39,896 nt of DNA, taken from contig NZ_LT607426.1 in NCBI RefSeq assembly GCF_900095225.1, positions 118,086 through 157,981 on the forward strand, written 5' to 3'. The DNA comes from Pseudomonas sp. UMAB-08 (GTDB lineage: Bacteria; Pseudomonadota; Gammaproteobacteria; Pseudomonadales; Pseudomonadaceae). Of this stretch, positions 1 through 7,817 are shown one piece after another. The translations under genes and the position numbers were made by a program. Under the pieces are notes generated by a model, which saw only the letters and a program-made list of their open reading frames with translations, ran no database searches and had not been told where the DNA came from. Numbering within the stretch: position 1 is the stretch's first letter; each line of letters begins with the position of its first letter.

Positions 1-1
1 G

Positions 2-535
2 ACTGACCTCTCCCAAGGTCATAACGCAGCGACCGCAGGCTTGAATTTGCATTGGGCCAAGGGTGACATGATCGTCCTGGTGCGCCACGTGGAGCGCTGC
101 GACCACTCCACCGCGCCTTGCCTGAGCGGGACAGACGGCATCACGGTACGCGGCAAGGATGTGGCGCAACAGGTTGGGCTGCAATTCCACACCCTAGGGC
201 TGGAAAGAACAGACATCTACAGCAGCCCCGTGACCCGAGCCGCGCAAACGTCGACCTTTATGTTCAATTACGCCAGCGCCAATGAAGAATGGCTGTCCAA
301 CTGCCGCCAAAACATCGTGCGCGATGCCCTTCAACACAAAGTGAAAGACCGTAATCTTATTCTGGTCACCCACAGCGAATGCATCAGCCAGTTCGAGAAA
401 GACATCAAATTGCCAGCGTCCGGAACCCCGGGTTATGGGTCTGCACTCTTCGTCACCGTGGATGAAAATGCCCCCCTGCCGCACGCACTCGGCTTTATTG
501 ATGCCAATGATTGGTCTAAAGTCCTGCGCAATTGA
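2..535 (+). CDS. Histidine phosphatase family protein, 5' end cut by window edge
   Basis: The reading frame is open from base 2 with no upstream stop, so the true start probably lies left of the window; a TTG at 41 is only a fallback start. The branch-1 histidine phosphatase signature RHxxR is present as V-R-H-V-E-R (near base 86), where the first His would be the phosphorylated nucleophile. A second conserved His lies in L-V-T-H-S-E. The short length suggests an Ais/PmrG-like or SixA-like periplasmic enzyme rather than a phosphoglycerate mutase. A PAP2 phosphatase gene follows after 20 bases on the same strand, so the two are probably co-transcribed and may both remove phosphates from envelope lipids or LPS. 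That role is inferred from context; the fold is clear. Confidence 0.75.
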   Translation, partial: TDLSQGHNAATAGLNLHWAKGDMIVLVRHVERCDHSTAPCLSGTDGITVRGKDVAQQVGLQFHTLGLERTDIYSSPVTRAAQTSTFMFNYASANEEWLSNCRQNIVRDALQHKVKDRNLILVTHSECISQFEKDIKLPASGTPGYGSALFVTVDENAPLPHALGFIDANDWSKVLRN

Positions 536-555
536 ATTTGCATCAGGAATAAACA

Positions 556-1377
556 GTGGTTTTGCCTTCTCGCTCTGAGTTTTATCTGTGGAATATCGGC
601 CTGCCGATAGTGTTGGCCATTCTGGTGTTCATGGTGTTCGACATGACCCAGATCGATGTGACGTTAAGCAATTTACTTTACGACCCGGTCAACCACACCT
701 TTCTGTTCGGACATAACGCGTTGTTTGAGCGCATCACCCACAAATGGGCGCGGATCATCCCGGACTGGGTGGGTGAAACGGTCATTATCGGCTCGATTCT
801 TTCGTTCATATGGCCGCTCTTCAACGCCGAGAAACATGCCCGGCTGATCGGCTTCCTGGAAAAAATCAAAGTCGCGCCAGTGCTCAGGTTTGCAAGGCGG
901 CACAGGCGCGACTTTCTGTATCTGCTGGTTGCCTTCTCCATCAGCACAGGCTGCATCCATTACCTGAAAAGCCACACCAGCGTGTACTGCCCGGTCGAGA
1001 CCACGTTATATGGTGGGGAAATCGAGAAAAAGGAATGGTTCGAGAATTTCACCCTCACGCAAAAAGCGGGTGACGGACGTTGCTGGCCCGGTGGCCATGC
1101 CTCCAGCGCCTTGACCCTGATCGCCCTGTATTTCGTTGCACGACGGTACCGCTGGCGGCACGCGAAAAAGCTGCTGGGCTGGATTCTATTTCTGGGTTTC
1201 GTCTACGGCACAACGCGCGTCTTGCAAGGCTGGCATTACATGTCCCACACCTTCTGGTCGGGGATTTTCATGTGGCTGACGTCGTTACTGACCGGGCTGG
1301 CGTTCTATGGCAGCGCAAGGCTTTCACAACCTGTTCTGCAAACGGATCCGGCAGTTCAAGCGCTGCGTCCTGAGTGA
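556..1377 (+). CDS. PAP2-family membrane phosphatase
   Basis: This is a 273-residue protein with a GTG start preceded by CAGGAA. Several hydrophobic segments (about 13-30, 73-90, 120-136, 182-196, 205-222, 225-243) make it an integral membrane protein. The PAP2 catalytic motifs are visible in variant form: K138...C145-P146 in place of KX6RP, P178-G-G-H181 in place of PSGH, and R211...H217...H221 in place of the SRX5HX3D motif. The two catalytic histidines are kept. The CP and GGHAS variants recur in a known proteobacterial PAP2 subgroup, so the protein is probably active. The likely substrate is a lipid phosphate or pyrophosphate (lipid A, undecaprenyl or phosphatidyl type), which the sequence does not decide. 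It follows the histidine phosphatase gene closely and ends at a strong terminator. Confidence 0.85.
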   Translation: MVLPSRSEFYLWNIGLPIVLAILVFMVFDMTQIDVTLSNLLYDPVNHTFLFGHNALFERITHKWARIIPDWVGETVIIGSILSFIWPLFNAEKHARLIGFLEKIKVAPVLRFARRHRRDFLYLLVAFSISTGCIHYLKSHTSVYCPVETTLYGGEIEKKEWFENFTLTQKAGDGRCWPGGHASSALTLIALYFVARRYRWRHAKKLLGWILFLGFVYGTTRVLQGWHYMSHTFWSGIFMWLTSLLTGLAFYGSARLSQPVLQTDPAVQALRPE

Positions 1378-1424
1378 GCAGGCCTCCCTACTGAACGGGG
1401 AGCCCTTAAGAAAACGCAGACCAT

Positions 1425-1452
1425 AAAAAACCCCGCATTTGCGGGGTTTTTT
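1425..1452. terminator. Bidirectional intrinsic terminator
   Basis: A perfect stem of CCCCGC and GCGGGG with an ATTT loop (1431-1446) is flanked by an A-run on the left and a T-run on the right. It can stop both the PAP2 transcript and the convergent porin transcript. Confidence 0.9.
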
Positions 1453-1466
1453 TGTACTCAATACAC

Positions 1467-2810
1467 TTACAGGAAGCTGTAGGTGTAGTTGAAGATCAGA
1501 CGAGTCTGGTCTTGCGAAGCAATACCAGTGCCGTCGCCACGGTAAGTACCTTGACGCAGGGTAGTACCGAAGCCTTTGAGGTAACCGGTCTGGATGACGT
1601 AATCCACACGCATGTCACGCTCCCACTCGGAGTGCTCTACGCCGCTGAGTTTTGCATCCTTGATATTGTCGCCACGCAGGTAGGAAATCGATGCTTTCAG
1701 ACCTGGGATACCGGCCCGTGCGAAGTCATACGAGTACTGACCGAACGTGGTGTCCTCGCCAGCGCGAACGAAACCGTTGATCACGGAGTCAGTGAACAGG
1801 TAGAAGCTAGGGCCGCCGTTACCTTCGTTAGTGCCAGCGGCGTTGCCAGTTGTCGTAACGCTACCTTGGTTCAGGTAGACGAAGCCGCCGTTGGAGCTAA
1901 CACGCTGGTGACCGAGCAGGAATGCGTTTCCGCCCAGCTGGTACGTGAACATCGCACTCCAGGTGTTGTTATCGACTTCGCCTTTGTTCTTGGCGTAACC
2001 ACCGTTGTTGTTGAAGGCGTAACCAGCGGTATCGCTGCTGTTTTTGCCATCGGAGCTGCTGTTGAAGTAGCGCAGGTCAGACTTGAACGACTGATCTTCA
2101 CCGATTGGCATTACGTGTACCAAACCGAGGAAGTGCTGCTTGTAGAAGTCTTCCAGGTTTGCGTAGTAGTACTGCAAGGTCAGGTCTTTAGTGACCTTCC
2201 AGTCAGCACCGCCAAAACGGAACTGGTTGCTGTCCATCGTGGCGCCGTTAACCGACATGCCAGTGCTGTTGGTTGTTGCACGACCGGTGGTGTGCTCCAG
2301 CTGACCGCCGACAAATGTCACGTTGTCGAGATCTTTGGAGGTGACGATGCCACCTTCGTAGTTCGCCGGCATTACACGGCTGTCGTTAGCCAGCAGAATT
2401 GGCAGTTGTGGGAACAACGCGCCACCCACGTGCAATTCTGTTTTGGAATAACGGAACTTGACGTTTGCACCACCACGGGTCAGAGAGTGGACAGCAGAGC
2501 CGTCGTCGTCGCTTGGCCAGAAGGTGTTGTTGTCTGGGTGGTGGCCTGGGCCGCCATCGAGGTGAAGACCGTAAATCGCCTGAGCATCAACGCCGACGCC
2601 AATCACACCTTGTGTGAAGCCGGAAATGTAGTCGAGCTTCAGGGCTTCAGCCGTTTCGCGCTGGTCAGCACCGCCAGAATGGTTGTCGTTGTTGAAGAAG
2701 AATGTGCGCGAGCTGAGGTTCAGCTTGCTGTCTTCCAGAAAACCAGCAGCACCGGCTTGTTGGGCCAAAACCCCTACTGCGATGGCCAAAGCCAAGGTGG
2801 ACTTGTTCAT
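1467..2810 (-). CDS. OprD-family outer-membrane porin
   Basis: This is a 447-residue precursor. The first 21 residues form a signal peptide ending Q-Q-A-G-A, followed by A-G-F-L-E-D, the usual mature start of OprD-family porins. The body shows alternating amphipathic strands rich in Y, G and N, and the protein ends Y-T-Y-S-F-L with a C-terminal aromatic/Leu signature for BAM insertion. Length and composition match OprD/OccD/OccK channels, which admit small carboxylates, amino acids or peptides. The substrate cannot be read from sequence; OprE or OprQ are possible specific names. The start is supported by the RBS GAGGAG eight bases upstream. The gene is divergent from the taurine importer, which suggests but does not prove a role in letting small nutrients through the outer membrane. 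Confidence 0.92.
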   Translation of the reverse strand: MNKSTLALAIAVGVLAQQAGAAGFLEDSKLNLSSRTFFFNNDNHSGGADQRETAEALKLDYISGFTQGVIGVGVDAQAIYGLHLDGGPGHHPDNNTFWPSDDDGSAVHSLTRGGANVKFRYSKTELHVGGALFPQLPILLANDSRVMPANYEGGIVTSKDLDNVTFVGGQLEHTTGRATTNSTGMSVNGATMDSNQFRFGGADWKVTKDLTLQYYYANLEDFYKQHFLGLVHVMPIGEDQSFKSDLRYFNSSSDGKNSSDTAGYAFNNNGGYAKNKGEVDNNTWSAMFTYQLGGNAFLLGHQRVSSNGGFVYLNQGSVTTTGNAAGTNEGNGGPSFYLFTDSVINGFVRAGEDTTFGQYSYDFARAGIPGLKASISYLRGDNIKDAKLSGVEHSEWERDMRVDYVIQTGYLKGFGTTLRQGTYRGDGTGIASQDQTRLIFNYTYSFL

Positions 2811-3327
2811 TGTTTCGCTCCTCGTGTATCTAATTTTTGTATTTCCACGGGTCTTGAGACAGACGGCTCAAGCCCGCAGATGCGCGATTAGCGCCAGACC
2901 CGACCTATTGAGTCAATGGTTACTGGTCGCTTCGAGACTAATTGATTAGACCGCGTGTGCGGTTCACTGCACGGTAATCAAAAATTCATCAACCTAAAAG
3001 GTATTACTCAATATTTTTTAGATCATCGAGCTATAAGTGACAAACTGTTTCCGCTCGTCGAGCCGGAGTGTATCGACCTCACAACTTAATTCCCAAAAAT
3101 ATTTCGGCGCGTTTTCCGGCAGGGCATCAGTTTTTTCCCGCCGAATCGTCGACGCTCAGACCGACTGGTCACCGAATGGCCAAGCAAGACTAAAGGATTA
3201 GAAGTTTTTGCTCCCGCCCGGACTCCCCGACCAGCCACACATAAAGTCACACTTTTATGACTGGATGATGACACCTGGCCACTCAGCCACCTTTCTCAGA
3301 GCAACTCCCTTCATAAGCTAATGCCAA
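2811..3327. other. Intergenic region, porin leader side
   Basis: No gene is supported here. It holds the porin RBS and leader, an inverted repeat CTTGAG/CTCAAG (2853-2872), a perfect palindrome CTAAT-TG-ATTAG (2938-2949) and a small GC hairpin (2951-2964). The AT-rich stretch at 3000-3030 is promoter-like. The palindrome could be an operator for the porin, but no regulator can be named. Confidence 0.4.
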
Positions 3328-3342
3328 TAAGTTATTTACTTA
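3328..3342. promoter_or_regulatory. Inverted repeat upstream of tauA, LysR-type operator candidate
   Basis: TAAGT-TATTT-ACTTA is a perfect inverted repeat with T and A at its ends, 66 bases before the tauA start. Sulfonate importers are usually switched on under sulfate limitation by LysR-type regulators (CysB, Cbl, TauR-like), so this is a reasonable operator. The assignment is inference; no clear -35/-10 pair was found. Confidence 0.35.
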
Positions 3343-3407
3343 ATGTTTCTTAGATCATTTAGTCTCGATTTCAGTCGAACCCCGGCCGCTGATCTGGAGC
3401 TTTTTAA

Positions 3408-4385
3408 ATGAAACTACACACCTCTTTACGCGTGTTGGCGGCCTTGACCCTGGCTGGCGCAACTTTTTTTGCTCACGCTGCGGACTTTACCGTCGCCTAC
3501 CAAACCACCGTCGACCCGGCCAAAGTTGCGCAGGCCGAGGGGGCTTATGAAAAGGCCACCCACGCCAAGATCGACTGGCGCAAATTCGACAACGGTGCCG
3601 ACGTCATCACCGCCATCGCCTCGGGCGACGTGCAGATCGGCTACCTCGGCTCAAGCCCGCTGACCGCTGCGGCTACGCGTAAATTACCGGTCGAAACCTT
3701 TTTGATCGCCACCCAGATTGGCGCCGCTGAAGCGTTGGTCGTGCGCAACGGTTCAGGCATCAATTCGCCCCAGGACCTGATCGGCAAAAAAGTCGCTGTA
3801 CCGTTCGTGTCCACCGGCCACTACAGCCTGCTGGCGGCGTTGAAACACTGGAATATCGACCCGTCCAAGGTGCAGATCCTCAACCTCGCTCCACCTGCGA
3901 TAGCGGCAGCCTGGAAGCGCGGCGACATTGACGCCACCTACGTTTGGGACCCGGCGCTGGGTGTTGCCAAGGAAACCGGCAAAGTGCTGATCACTTCCGG
4001 CGAACTGGCCAAGCTCGGCGCCCCGACGTTCGATGCGTGGATCGTGCGCAAAGACTTCGCCGCCAAGCACCCGGAAATCGTCAGCGCATTCGCCAAGGTC
4101 ACCCTCGACGCCTACGCCGACTACCGCAAAGACCCGGCCGCCTGGCTCGCCAACAGCGGCAATGTCGACAAGCTGGTGAAATTGTCAGGCGCAAAACCTG
4201 CTGACATTCCCGTGCTGCTACAAGGCAACGTGTACCCGCTGGCGGCTGATCAGGTTGTCGCGCTGGGCGCACCGACCATCGACGCGGTAACCAAGACGGC
4301 TGCGTTCCTCAAGGAGCAAGGCAAGGTCGATGCCGTACTGGCCGACTATTCCCCCTACGTAAGCGCCAAGTTCATCACTCAATAA
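3408..4385 (+). CDS. tauA: Taurine ABC transporter, periplasmic binding protein
   Basis: This 325-residue protein opens with a signal peptide ending F-A-H-A-A-D. The body closely resembles E. coli TauA as remembered: V-A-Y-Q-T early in the mature protein, W-R-K-F-D-N-G, the L-G-S-S-P-L-T ligand loop, I-G-K-K-V-A-V-P-F-V-S-T and H-Y-S-L-L-A-A-L-K-H-W. It captures taurine (2-aminoethanesulfonate) in the periplasm and delivers it to TauBC as a sulfur source. It is the first gene of a tight tauABC operon. A role in other sulfonates is possible, but similarity to TauA is stronger than to SsuA. Confidence 0.93.
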   Translation: MKLHTSLRVLAALTLAGATFFAHAADFTVAYQTTVDPAKVAQAEGAYEKATHAKIDWRKFDNGADVITAIASGDVQIGYLGSSPLTAAATRKLPVETFLIATQIGAAEALVVRNGSGINSPQDLIGKKVAVPFVSTGHYSLLAALKHWNIDPSKVQILNLAPPAIAAAWKRGDIDATYVWDPALGVAKETGKVLITSGELAKLGAPTFDAWIVRKDFAAKHPEIVSAFAKVTLDAYADYRKDPAAWLANSGNVDKLVKLSGAKPADIPVLLQGNVYPLAADQVVALGAPTIDAVTKTAAFLKEQGKVDAVLADYSPYVSAKFITQ

Positions 4386-4404
4386 TCAGTCAGGGATTCT
4401 TGTC

Positions 4405-5199
4405 ATGGCCTTATTAGAGCTGGAGCGCATCAGCGCACAGTACCCCGGCGCGGTCGAGCCGGTACTGGCGGATATTTCCCTGAGTCTGGGCCCGCAGCAG
4501 TTGCTGGTCGCACTCGGTCCGTCCGGCAGTGGCAAGACTTCGCTGTTGAATTTGATCGCCGGCTTCGTCGAGCCCAGCACCGGGCGCATTACCCTTGATG
4601 GCGTTGCCGTCAAAGGCCCGAGTGCCGAGCGCGGCGTGGTGTTTCAGGACGATGCCCTGCTGCCTTGGCAGAATGTCCTGGCCAACGTTGCCTTCGGCCT
4701 GCAACTGGCGGGAGTGCCACGCACACAACGTGAATCCAAAGCGCGGGAAATGCTGGCGCTGGTGGACCTCGCCGGGTTCGAGCAGCGGCGTGTCTGGCAG
4801 CTGTCTGGCGGGCAAAAGCAACGCGTTGGCCTGGCCCGTGCCTTGGCCGCCGACCCGCGAGTATTGCTGATGGACGAACCCTTCGGCGCCCTTGATGCGT
4901 TTACCCGCGAGCAGATGCAGGAGTTGCTCCTGCAAGTCTGGCAACGCACCGCCAAACCGGTGTTCCTGATCACCCATGACATTGAAGAAGCGGTGTTTCT
5001 CGCCACCGATTTGATCCTGCTGGCACCCCATCCGGGGCAAATCGTCGAGCGCCTGCAACTGGACTTCGGTCAGCGTTACGCGGCGGGTGAATCGGCGCGC
5101 GCAATCAAATCCGACCCACGATTTATCGAGACCCGCGAGCACGTCCTGTCCCGGGTCTTTTCTCAACGCAGTATCCCGACATGGGAGCAGCGCGCATGA
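4405..5199 (+). CDS. tauB: Taurine ABC transporter, ATP-binding subunit
   Basis: This is a 264-residue ATPase of the nitrate/sulfonate/taurine importer family. It has Walker A G-P-S-G-S-G-K-T, the Q-loop in V-V-F-Q-D, the signature L-S-G-G-Q-K-Q-R, Walker B V-L-L-M-D-E-P-F-G-A-L-D and the switch His in I-T-H-D-I-E-E-A-V. It powers TauC from the cytoplasmic face. The gene begins 19 bases after tauA, and its stop overlaps the tauC start (ATGA), so the two are translationally coupled. Confidence 0.95.
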   Translation: MALLELERISAQYPGAVEPVLADISLSLGPQQLLVALGPSGSGKTSLLNLIAGFVEPSTGRITLDGVAVKGPSAERGVVFQDDALLPWQNVLANVAFGLQLAGVPRTQRESKAREMLALVDLAGFEQRRVWQLSGGQKQRVGLARALAADPRVLLMDEPFGALDAFTREQMQELLLQVWQRTAKPVFLITHDIEEAVFLATDLILLAPHPGQIVERLQLDFGQRYAAGESARAIKSDPRFIETREHVLSRVFSQRSIPTWEQRA

Positions 5200-6035
5200 G
5201 CAGCTACGAATTACCGGCCCTCGCAAAGGCCAGCAATAGCCCCTCCACCCTCGTCCCCCTGCGCCGCAGCCTGAGCACCCGATGGATCAGCGTTCTGACC
5301 CTGGTCACCCTCCTGACGATCTGGTGGACGGTCACAGCGGCCGAGTGGATCGAACCCTTGTTCCTGCCGCCACCGTCGGCGGTGCTGGAAAAAGGCTGGC
5401 TGCTGGCAACCAAGGGCTACATGGATTCCACGCTCTGGCAGCATCTGGGCGCCAGCCTGCAACGCATCGGCCTGGGTCTGGGTTTCGCTGTGCTGACGGC
5501 CATTCCAATCGGCATCGCGATCGGTCATAACCGGATCGCCCGAGGCATCTTCGATCCGCTTATCGAGTTCTACCGGCCCATTCCACCGCTGGCGTACCTG
5601 CCATTGATCGTGATTTGGTGCGGCATTGGCGAGCTGTCCAAAGTGTTGTTGATCTATCTGGCGATTTTTGCGCCGATTGCGATCGCCACCGCTACCGGCG
5701 TGCGCACCGTAGACCCGGCGAAAATCCGCGCCGCGCAATCGCTGGGGGCAACGCGCTGGCAGCTGATTCGTCATGTGATCCTGCCCAGTGCCCTGCCGGA
5801 CATTTTGACCGGCGTGCGCATCGGTCTGGGAGTGGGCTGGTCAACGCTGGTTGCGGCTGAACTGATCGCCGCCACCAGTGGCTTGGGCTTTATGGTCCAG
5901 TCGGCCGCGCAGTTTTTGGTCACCGACGTGGTGGTGCTGGGCATTCTGGTGATCGCGCTGATCGCTTTCGCCATGGAAATGGGCCTGCGCGCCCTGCAAC
6001 GCAAGCTGGTGCCATGGCACGGTCAGGCTCACTAA
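5196..6035 (+). CDS. tauC: Taurine ABC transporter, permease subunit
   Basis: The ATG at 5196 overlaps the tauB stop and gives a 279-residue protein starting M-S-S-Y-E-L; an ATG at 5181 is less likely. About six membrane segments are visible. The binding-protein-dependent permease EAA loop (A-A-Q-S-L-G-A-T-R-W-Q-L, then I-L-P-S-A-L-P) contacts TauB. The downstream gene in E. coli and many pseudomonads is tauD (taurine dioxygenase), but none follows here; the next 300 bases are noncoding. Confidence 0.94.
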   Translation: MSSYELPALAKASNSPSTLVPLRRSLSTRWISVLTLVTLLTIWWTVTAAEWIEPLFLPPPSAVLEKGWLLATKGYMDSTLWQHLGASLQRIGLGLGFAVLTAIPIGIAIGHNRIARGIFDPLIEFYRPIPPLAYLPLIVIWCGIGELSKVLLIYLAIFAPIAIATATGVRTVDPAKIRAAQSLGATRWQLIRHVILPSALPDILTGVRIGLGVGWSTLVAAELIAATSGLGFMVQSAAQFLVTDVVVLGILVIALIAFAMEMGLRALQRKLVPWHGQAH

Positions 6036-6100
6036 CCCGTAGGAGATAAGCCGCTTTAAGGCAGGAATACTGCGTGACGTCATGCGCGAAGGGCGGGAAA

Positions 6101-6148
6101 TGCATCACTTTGGGAACTTGCAGCGCCTGGATGCGCAAATTATGTGCA
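6101..6148 (+). promoter_or_regulatory. Two NtrC-like binding sites
   Basis: The consensus TGCACC-N5-GGTGCA is approached twice. The better site (6132-6148) reads TGCGC-AAATTAT-GTGCA with one arm mismatch. A weaker one (6101-6117) starts TGCATC and ends GGGAAC. Their centres are 31 bases apart, about three helical turns, like the paired NtrC sites of E. coli glnA. They sit about 145 and 176 bases upstream of the start point predicted for the sigma-54 promoter at 6259. Confidence 0.5.
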
Positions 6149-6258
6149 GGAATACCGATGAAGAAACCGACCGCAACTTTCCGCACCCTGATTCTAAAAT
6201 CACGAAAAACCCCGGTTTTAAAGGCCTGAACAACGAAAACCAGCCTTTCCACTCAAAC

Positions 6259-6274
6259 TGGCACGCCACCTGCA
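6259..6274 (+). promoter_or_regulatory. Sigma-54 (RpoN) promoter
   Basis: TGGCACG-CCAC-CTGCA matches the -24/-12 consensus TGGCACG-N4-TTGCA at all but one position. Both invariant dinucleotides, GG and GC, are present with correct spacing. The predicted start is near 6285, pointing rightward into a stretch with no plus-strand gene for about 490 bases. Confidence 0.7.
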
Positions 6275-6284
6275 ATAGGTTAAG

Positions 6285-6340
6285 TAACACCAGTTTTGGG
6301 GACCTTGGTACAGGCAGGCCGGGGATTCCCCTCTTTTATT
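6285..6340 (+). ncRNA. Probable NtrC/RpoN-controlled small RNA (NrsZ-like by position)
   Basis: Transcription from the sigma-54 promoter at 6259 would make an RNA with no open frame. It could form a small hairpin (ACCAG with TTGGT, about 6288-6307) and then GGGG-ATT-CCCC followed by TCTTTTATT (6321-6340), which resembles a short intrinsic terminator. A further stem, GGAGACT/AGTCTCC (6347-6367), lies just beyond, so the RNA may be longer. In P. aeruginosa the nitrogen-responsive sRNA NrsZ is, from memory, encoded beside ntrC near PA5126, and the next gene here is a PA5126-like gene. The homology is inferred from position and promoter type only; the 3' end is uncertain. Confidence 0.5.
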
Positions 6341-6776
6341 CCTCCCGGAGACTGATCTCCAGTCTCCAGCGCCCGTCCACCTTTGCACCGCGCCAGTCGC
6401 CGTGCAATGGACGGGCCGCCAGCAGGTTCAGCAACAAACCCTTGTCACTGCGTTGTACCCTCCAGCGAACATCCTTCCCGTTAAGCTTGAACGCCCCTCG
6501 CTGCGCCACGCCGTGCACGTTGAACAGCAATGCAACCGCCCCCTCGATCTCTTCGCCATGCACCTGCGGCTCGTCGTTGAACCACACGGCCAGCCCGTTG
6601 GGCAGCGGCTCGATTTGTTGCAGCTCCAGCGGGTCGGGAGCGGTCAAACGGCCGATCATCAGACCCACCATGACCCCGACAATCGCCATAGACCCAAGAA
6701 CTCGCGGCCAGAGCTTCGGTCTCGGGTCCTCTTCAGGGGTAGAATGCAGCCCGTCTTTCAGTTCGGAGCCGTGCAT
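6336..6776 (-). CDS. Conserved hypothetical single-pass membrane protein (PA5126-like position)
   Basis: This 146-residue protein has a short basic N-terminus, one membrane segment (about 28-45, S-M-A-I-V-G-V-M-V-G-L-M-I-G) and a soluble, probably periplasmic, domain rich in beta-forming residues. I recognise no family. The ATG at 6776 has AAGGA upstream on the minus strand; its start codon overlaps that of trmL on the other strand. The position between the ntrBC-side region and trmL matches the uncharacterised PA5126 of P. aeruginosa. Confidence 0.65.
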   Translation of the reverse strand: MHGSELKDGLHSTPEEDPRPKLWPRVLGSMAIVGVMVGLMIGRLTAPDPLELQQIEPLPNGLAVWFNDEPQVHGEEIEGAVALLFNVHGVAQRGAFKLNGKDVRWRVQRSDKGLLLNLLAARPLHGDWRGAKVDGRWRLEISLREE

Positions 6777-7230
6777 GTTTCACGTCATCCTTTTTCAACC
6801 AGAAATTCCGCCGAATACCGGCAACATCATCAGGCTGTGCGCCAATAGCGGCTGCACCCTGCATTTGATCGAGCCGTTGGGCTTCGAACTCGACGACAAG
6901 CGCCTGCGCCGGGCCGGACTCGATTATCACGAGTACGCCACCCTGCATCGCCATGCCGACCTGCCCAGCTGCCTGGAAAGCCTTGGGCACCCACGGCTGT
7001 TCGCTTTTACCACAAAAGGCTCACGCCCTTTCCACCAAGCGGCCTTCGAAAAAGGCGACGCCTTTCTTTTCGGCCCGGAAAGCCGTGGCCTGCCAGCGGA
7101 CATACTCGACGCCCTGCCAAGCGATCACCGCCTGCGCCTGCCGATGCGTGAAGGCTGCCGCAGCCTGAACCTGTCCAACACCGTGGCCGTGGCCGTGTAC
7201 GAAGCCTGGCGTCAGCTGGATTTCGCCTAA
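6775..7230 (+). CDS. trmL: tRNA (cytidine/uridine-34-2'-O)-methyltransferase
   Basis: The protein starts at the ATG at 6775 (M-F-H-V-I-L-F-Q-P-E-I-P-P-N-T-G-N) and is 151 residues, the normal TrmL length; the longer open frame upstream is not coding. It is a SPOUT-class methyltransferase: N-T-G-N near the start, G-P-E-S-R-G-L-P for AdoMet, and L-N-L-S-N-T-V-A-V in the C-terminal trefoil knot. It methylates the ribose of the wobble base in tRNA-Leu isoacceptors. Transcription must begin inside the divergent gene to the left. The gene ends at a terminator shared with secB. Confidence 0.95.
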   Translation: MFHVILFQPEIPPNTGNIIRLCANSGCTLHLIEPLGFELDDKRLRRAGLDYHEYATLHRHADLPSCLESLGHPRLFAFTTKGSRPFHQAAFEKGDAFLFGPESRGLPADILDALPSDHRLRLPMREGCRSLNLSNTVAVAVYEAWRQLDFA

Positions 7231-7242
7231 GTACGCGCCATA

Positions 7243-7268
7243 AAAAAGCGCCCCGAGAGGCGCTTTTT
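7243..7268. terminator. Bidirectional intrinsic terminator between trmL and secB
   Basis: The stem GCGCC/GGCGC (7248-7263) is extended by an A-run on the left and a T-run on the right, so it works for both convergent transcripts. Confidence 0.9.
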
Positions 7269-7286
7269 CAATCCTGGCGTATTCGC

Positions 7287-7775
7287 TTACTGCACAGTCT
7301 GGCCTTCACCCGACTCTTGCATACGGGCCAGCTCTTGCGCGTACAACGCGTCGAAGTTGACCGGTGCCAGCATCAGCGCAGGGAACGAACCACGCACGAC
7401 AAGGCTGTCGATCGTTTCGCGAGCATACGGGAACAGGATGTTCGGGCAGAACGCGCCGAGCGTGTGGCTCATGGCGGCTGCGTCCAGACCCTTGATCAGG
7501 AAGATCCCGGCCTGCTGCACTTCAACGATGAAGGCTACTTCGTCGCCGTTATTAACGGTGACGGACAACGTCAGGACCACTTCATGGAAGTCGCCTTCCA
7601 GAGATTTTTGACGGGTGTTCAGATCCAGGCTGACGCTTGGAGTCCATTCCTGGCGAAAAATCGCCGGGCTTTTCGGGGCTTCGAACGACAAGTCACGAAC
7701 GTAGATGCGCTGCAGGGAAAACTGCGGAGCTTCATCTTCGGTTGCTACACCGCCGTTGGTCGGTTGGTCAGTCAT
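7287..7775 (-). CDS. secB: Protein-export chaperone SecB
   Basis: This 162-residue protein has the SecB core: F-S-L-Q-R-I-Y-V-R-D-L-S-F-E at about 19-32, V-E-V-Q-Q-A-G-I-F near 84, and C-P-N-I-L-F-P-Y-A-R in the centre, with an acidic N-terminus. SecB tetramers hold precursor proteins unfolded in the cytosol and pass them to SecA. The gene is the last of yibN-grxC-secB on the minus strand, an arrangement shared with E. coli and P. aeruginosa. Confidence 0.97.
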   Translation of the reverse strand: MTDQPTNGGVATEDEAPQFSLQRIYVRDLSFEAPKSPAIFRQEWTPSVSLDLNTRQKSLEGDFHEVVLTLSVTVNNGDEVAFIVEVQQAGIFLIKGLDAAAMSHTLGAFCPNILFPYARETIDSLVVRGSFPALMLAPVNFDALYAQELARMQESGEGQTVQ

Positions 7776-7817
7776 CTTAGATCCTTCTTACTTTTAAGGT
7801 CTTGTAGGGTTTCGGAT

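Noticed and set aside
1452..2891. Long plus-strand frame opposite the porin gene
   Set aside because: It is antisense to a clear OprD-type gene with signal peptide, RBS and C-terminal signature; the translation has no recognisable family.
6082..6774. Long plus-strand frame upstream of trmL
   Set aside because: Only the last 151 codons match a family (TrmL); the upstream part crosses the regulatory gap and the opposite-strand gene and has no RBS.
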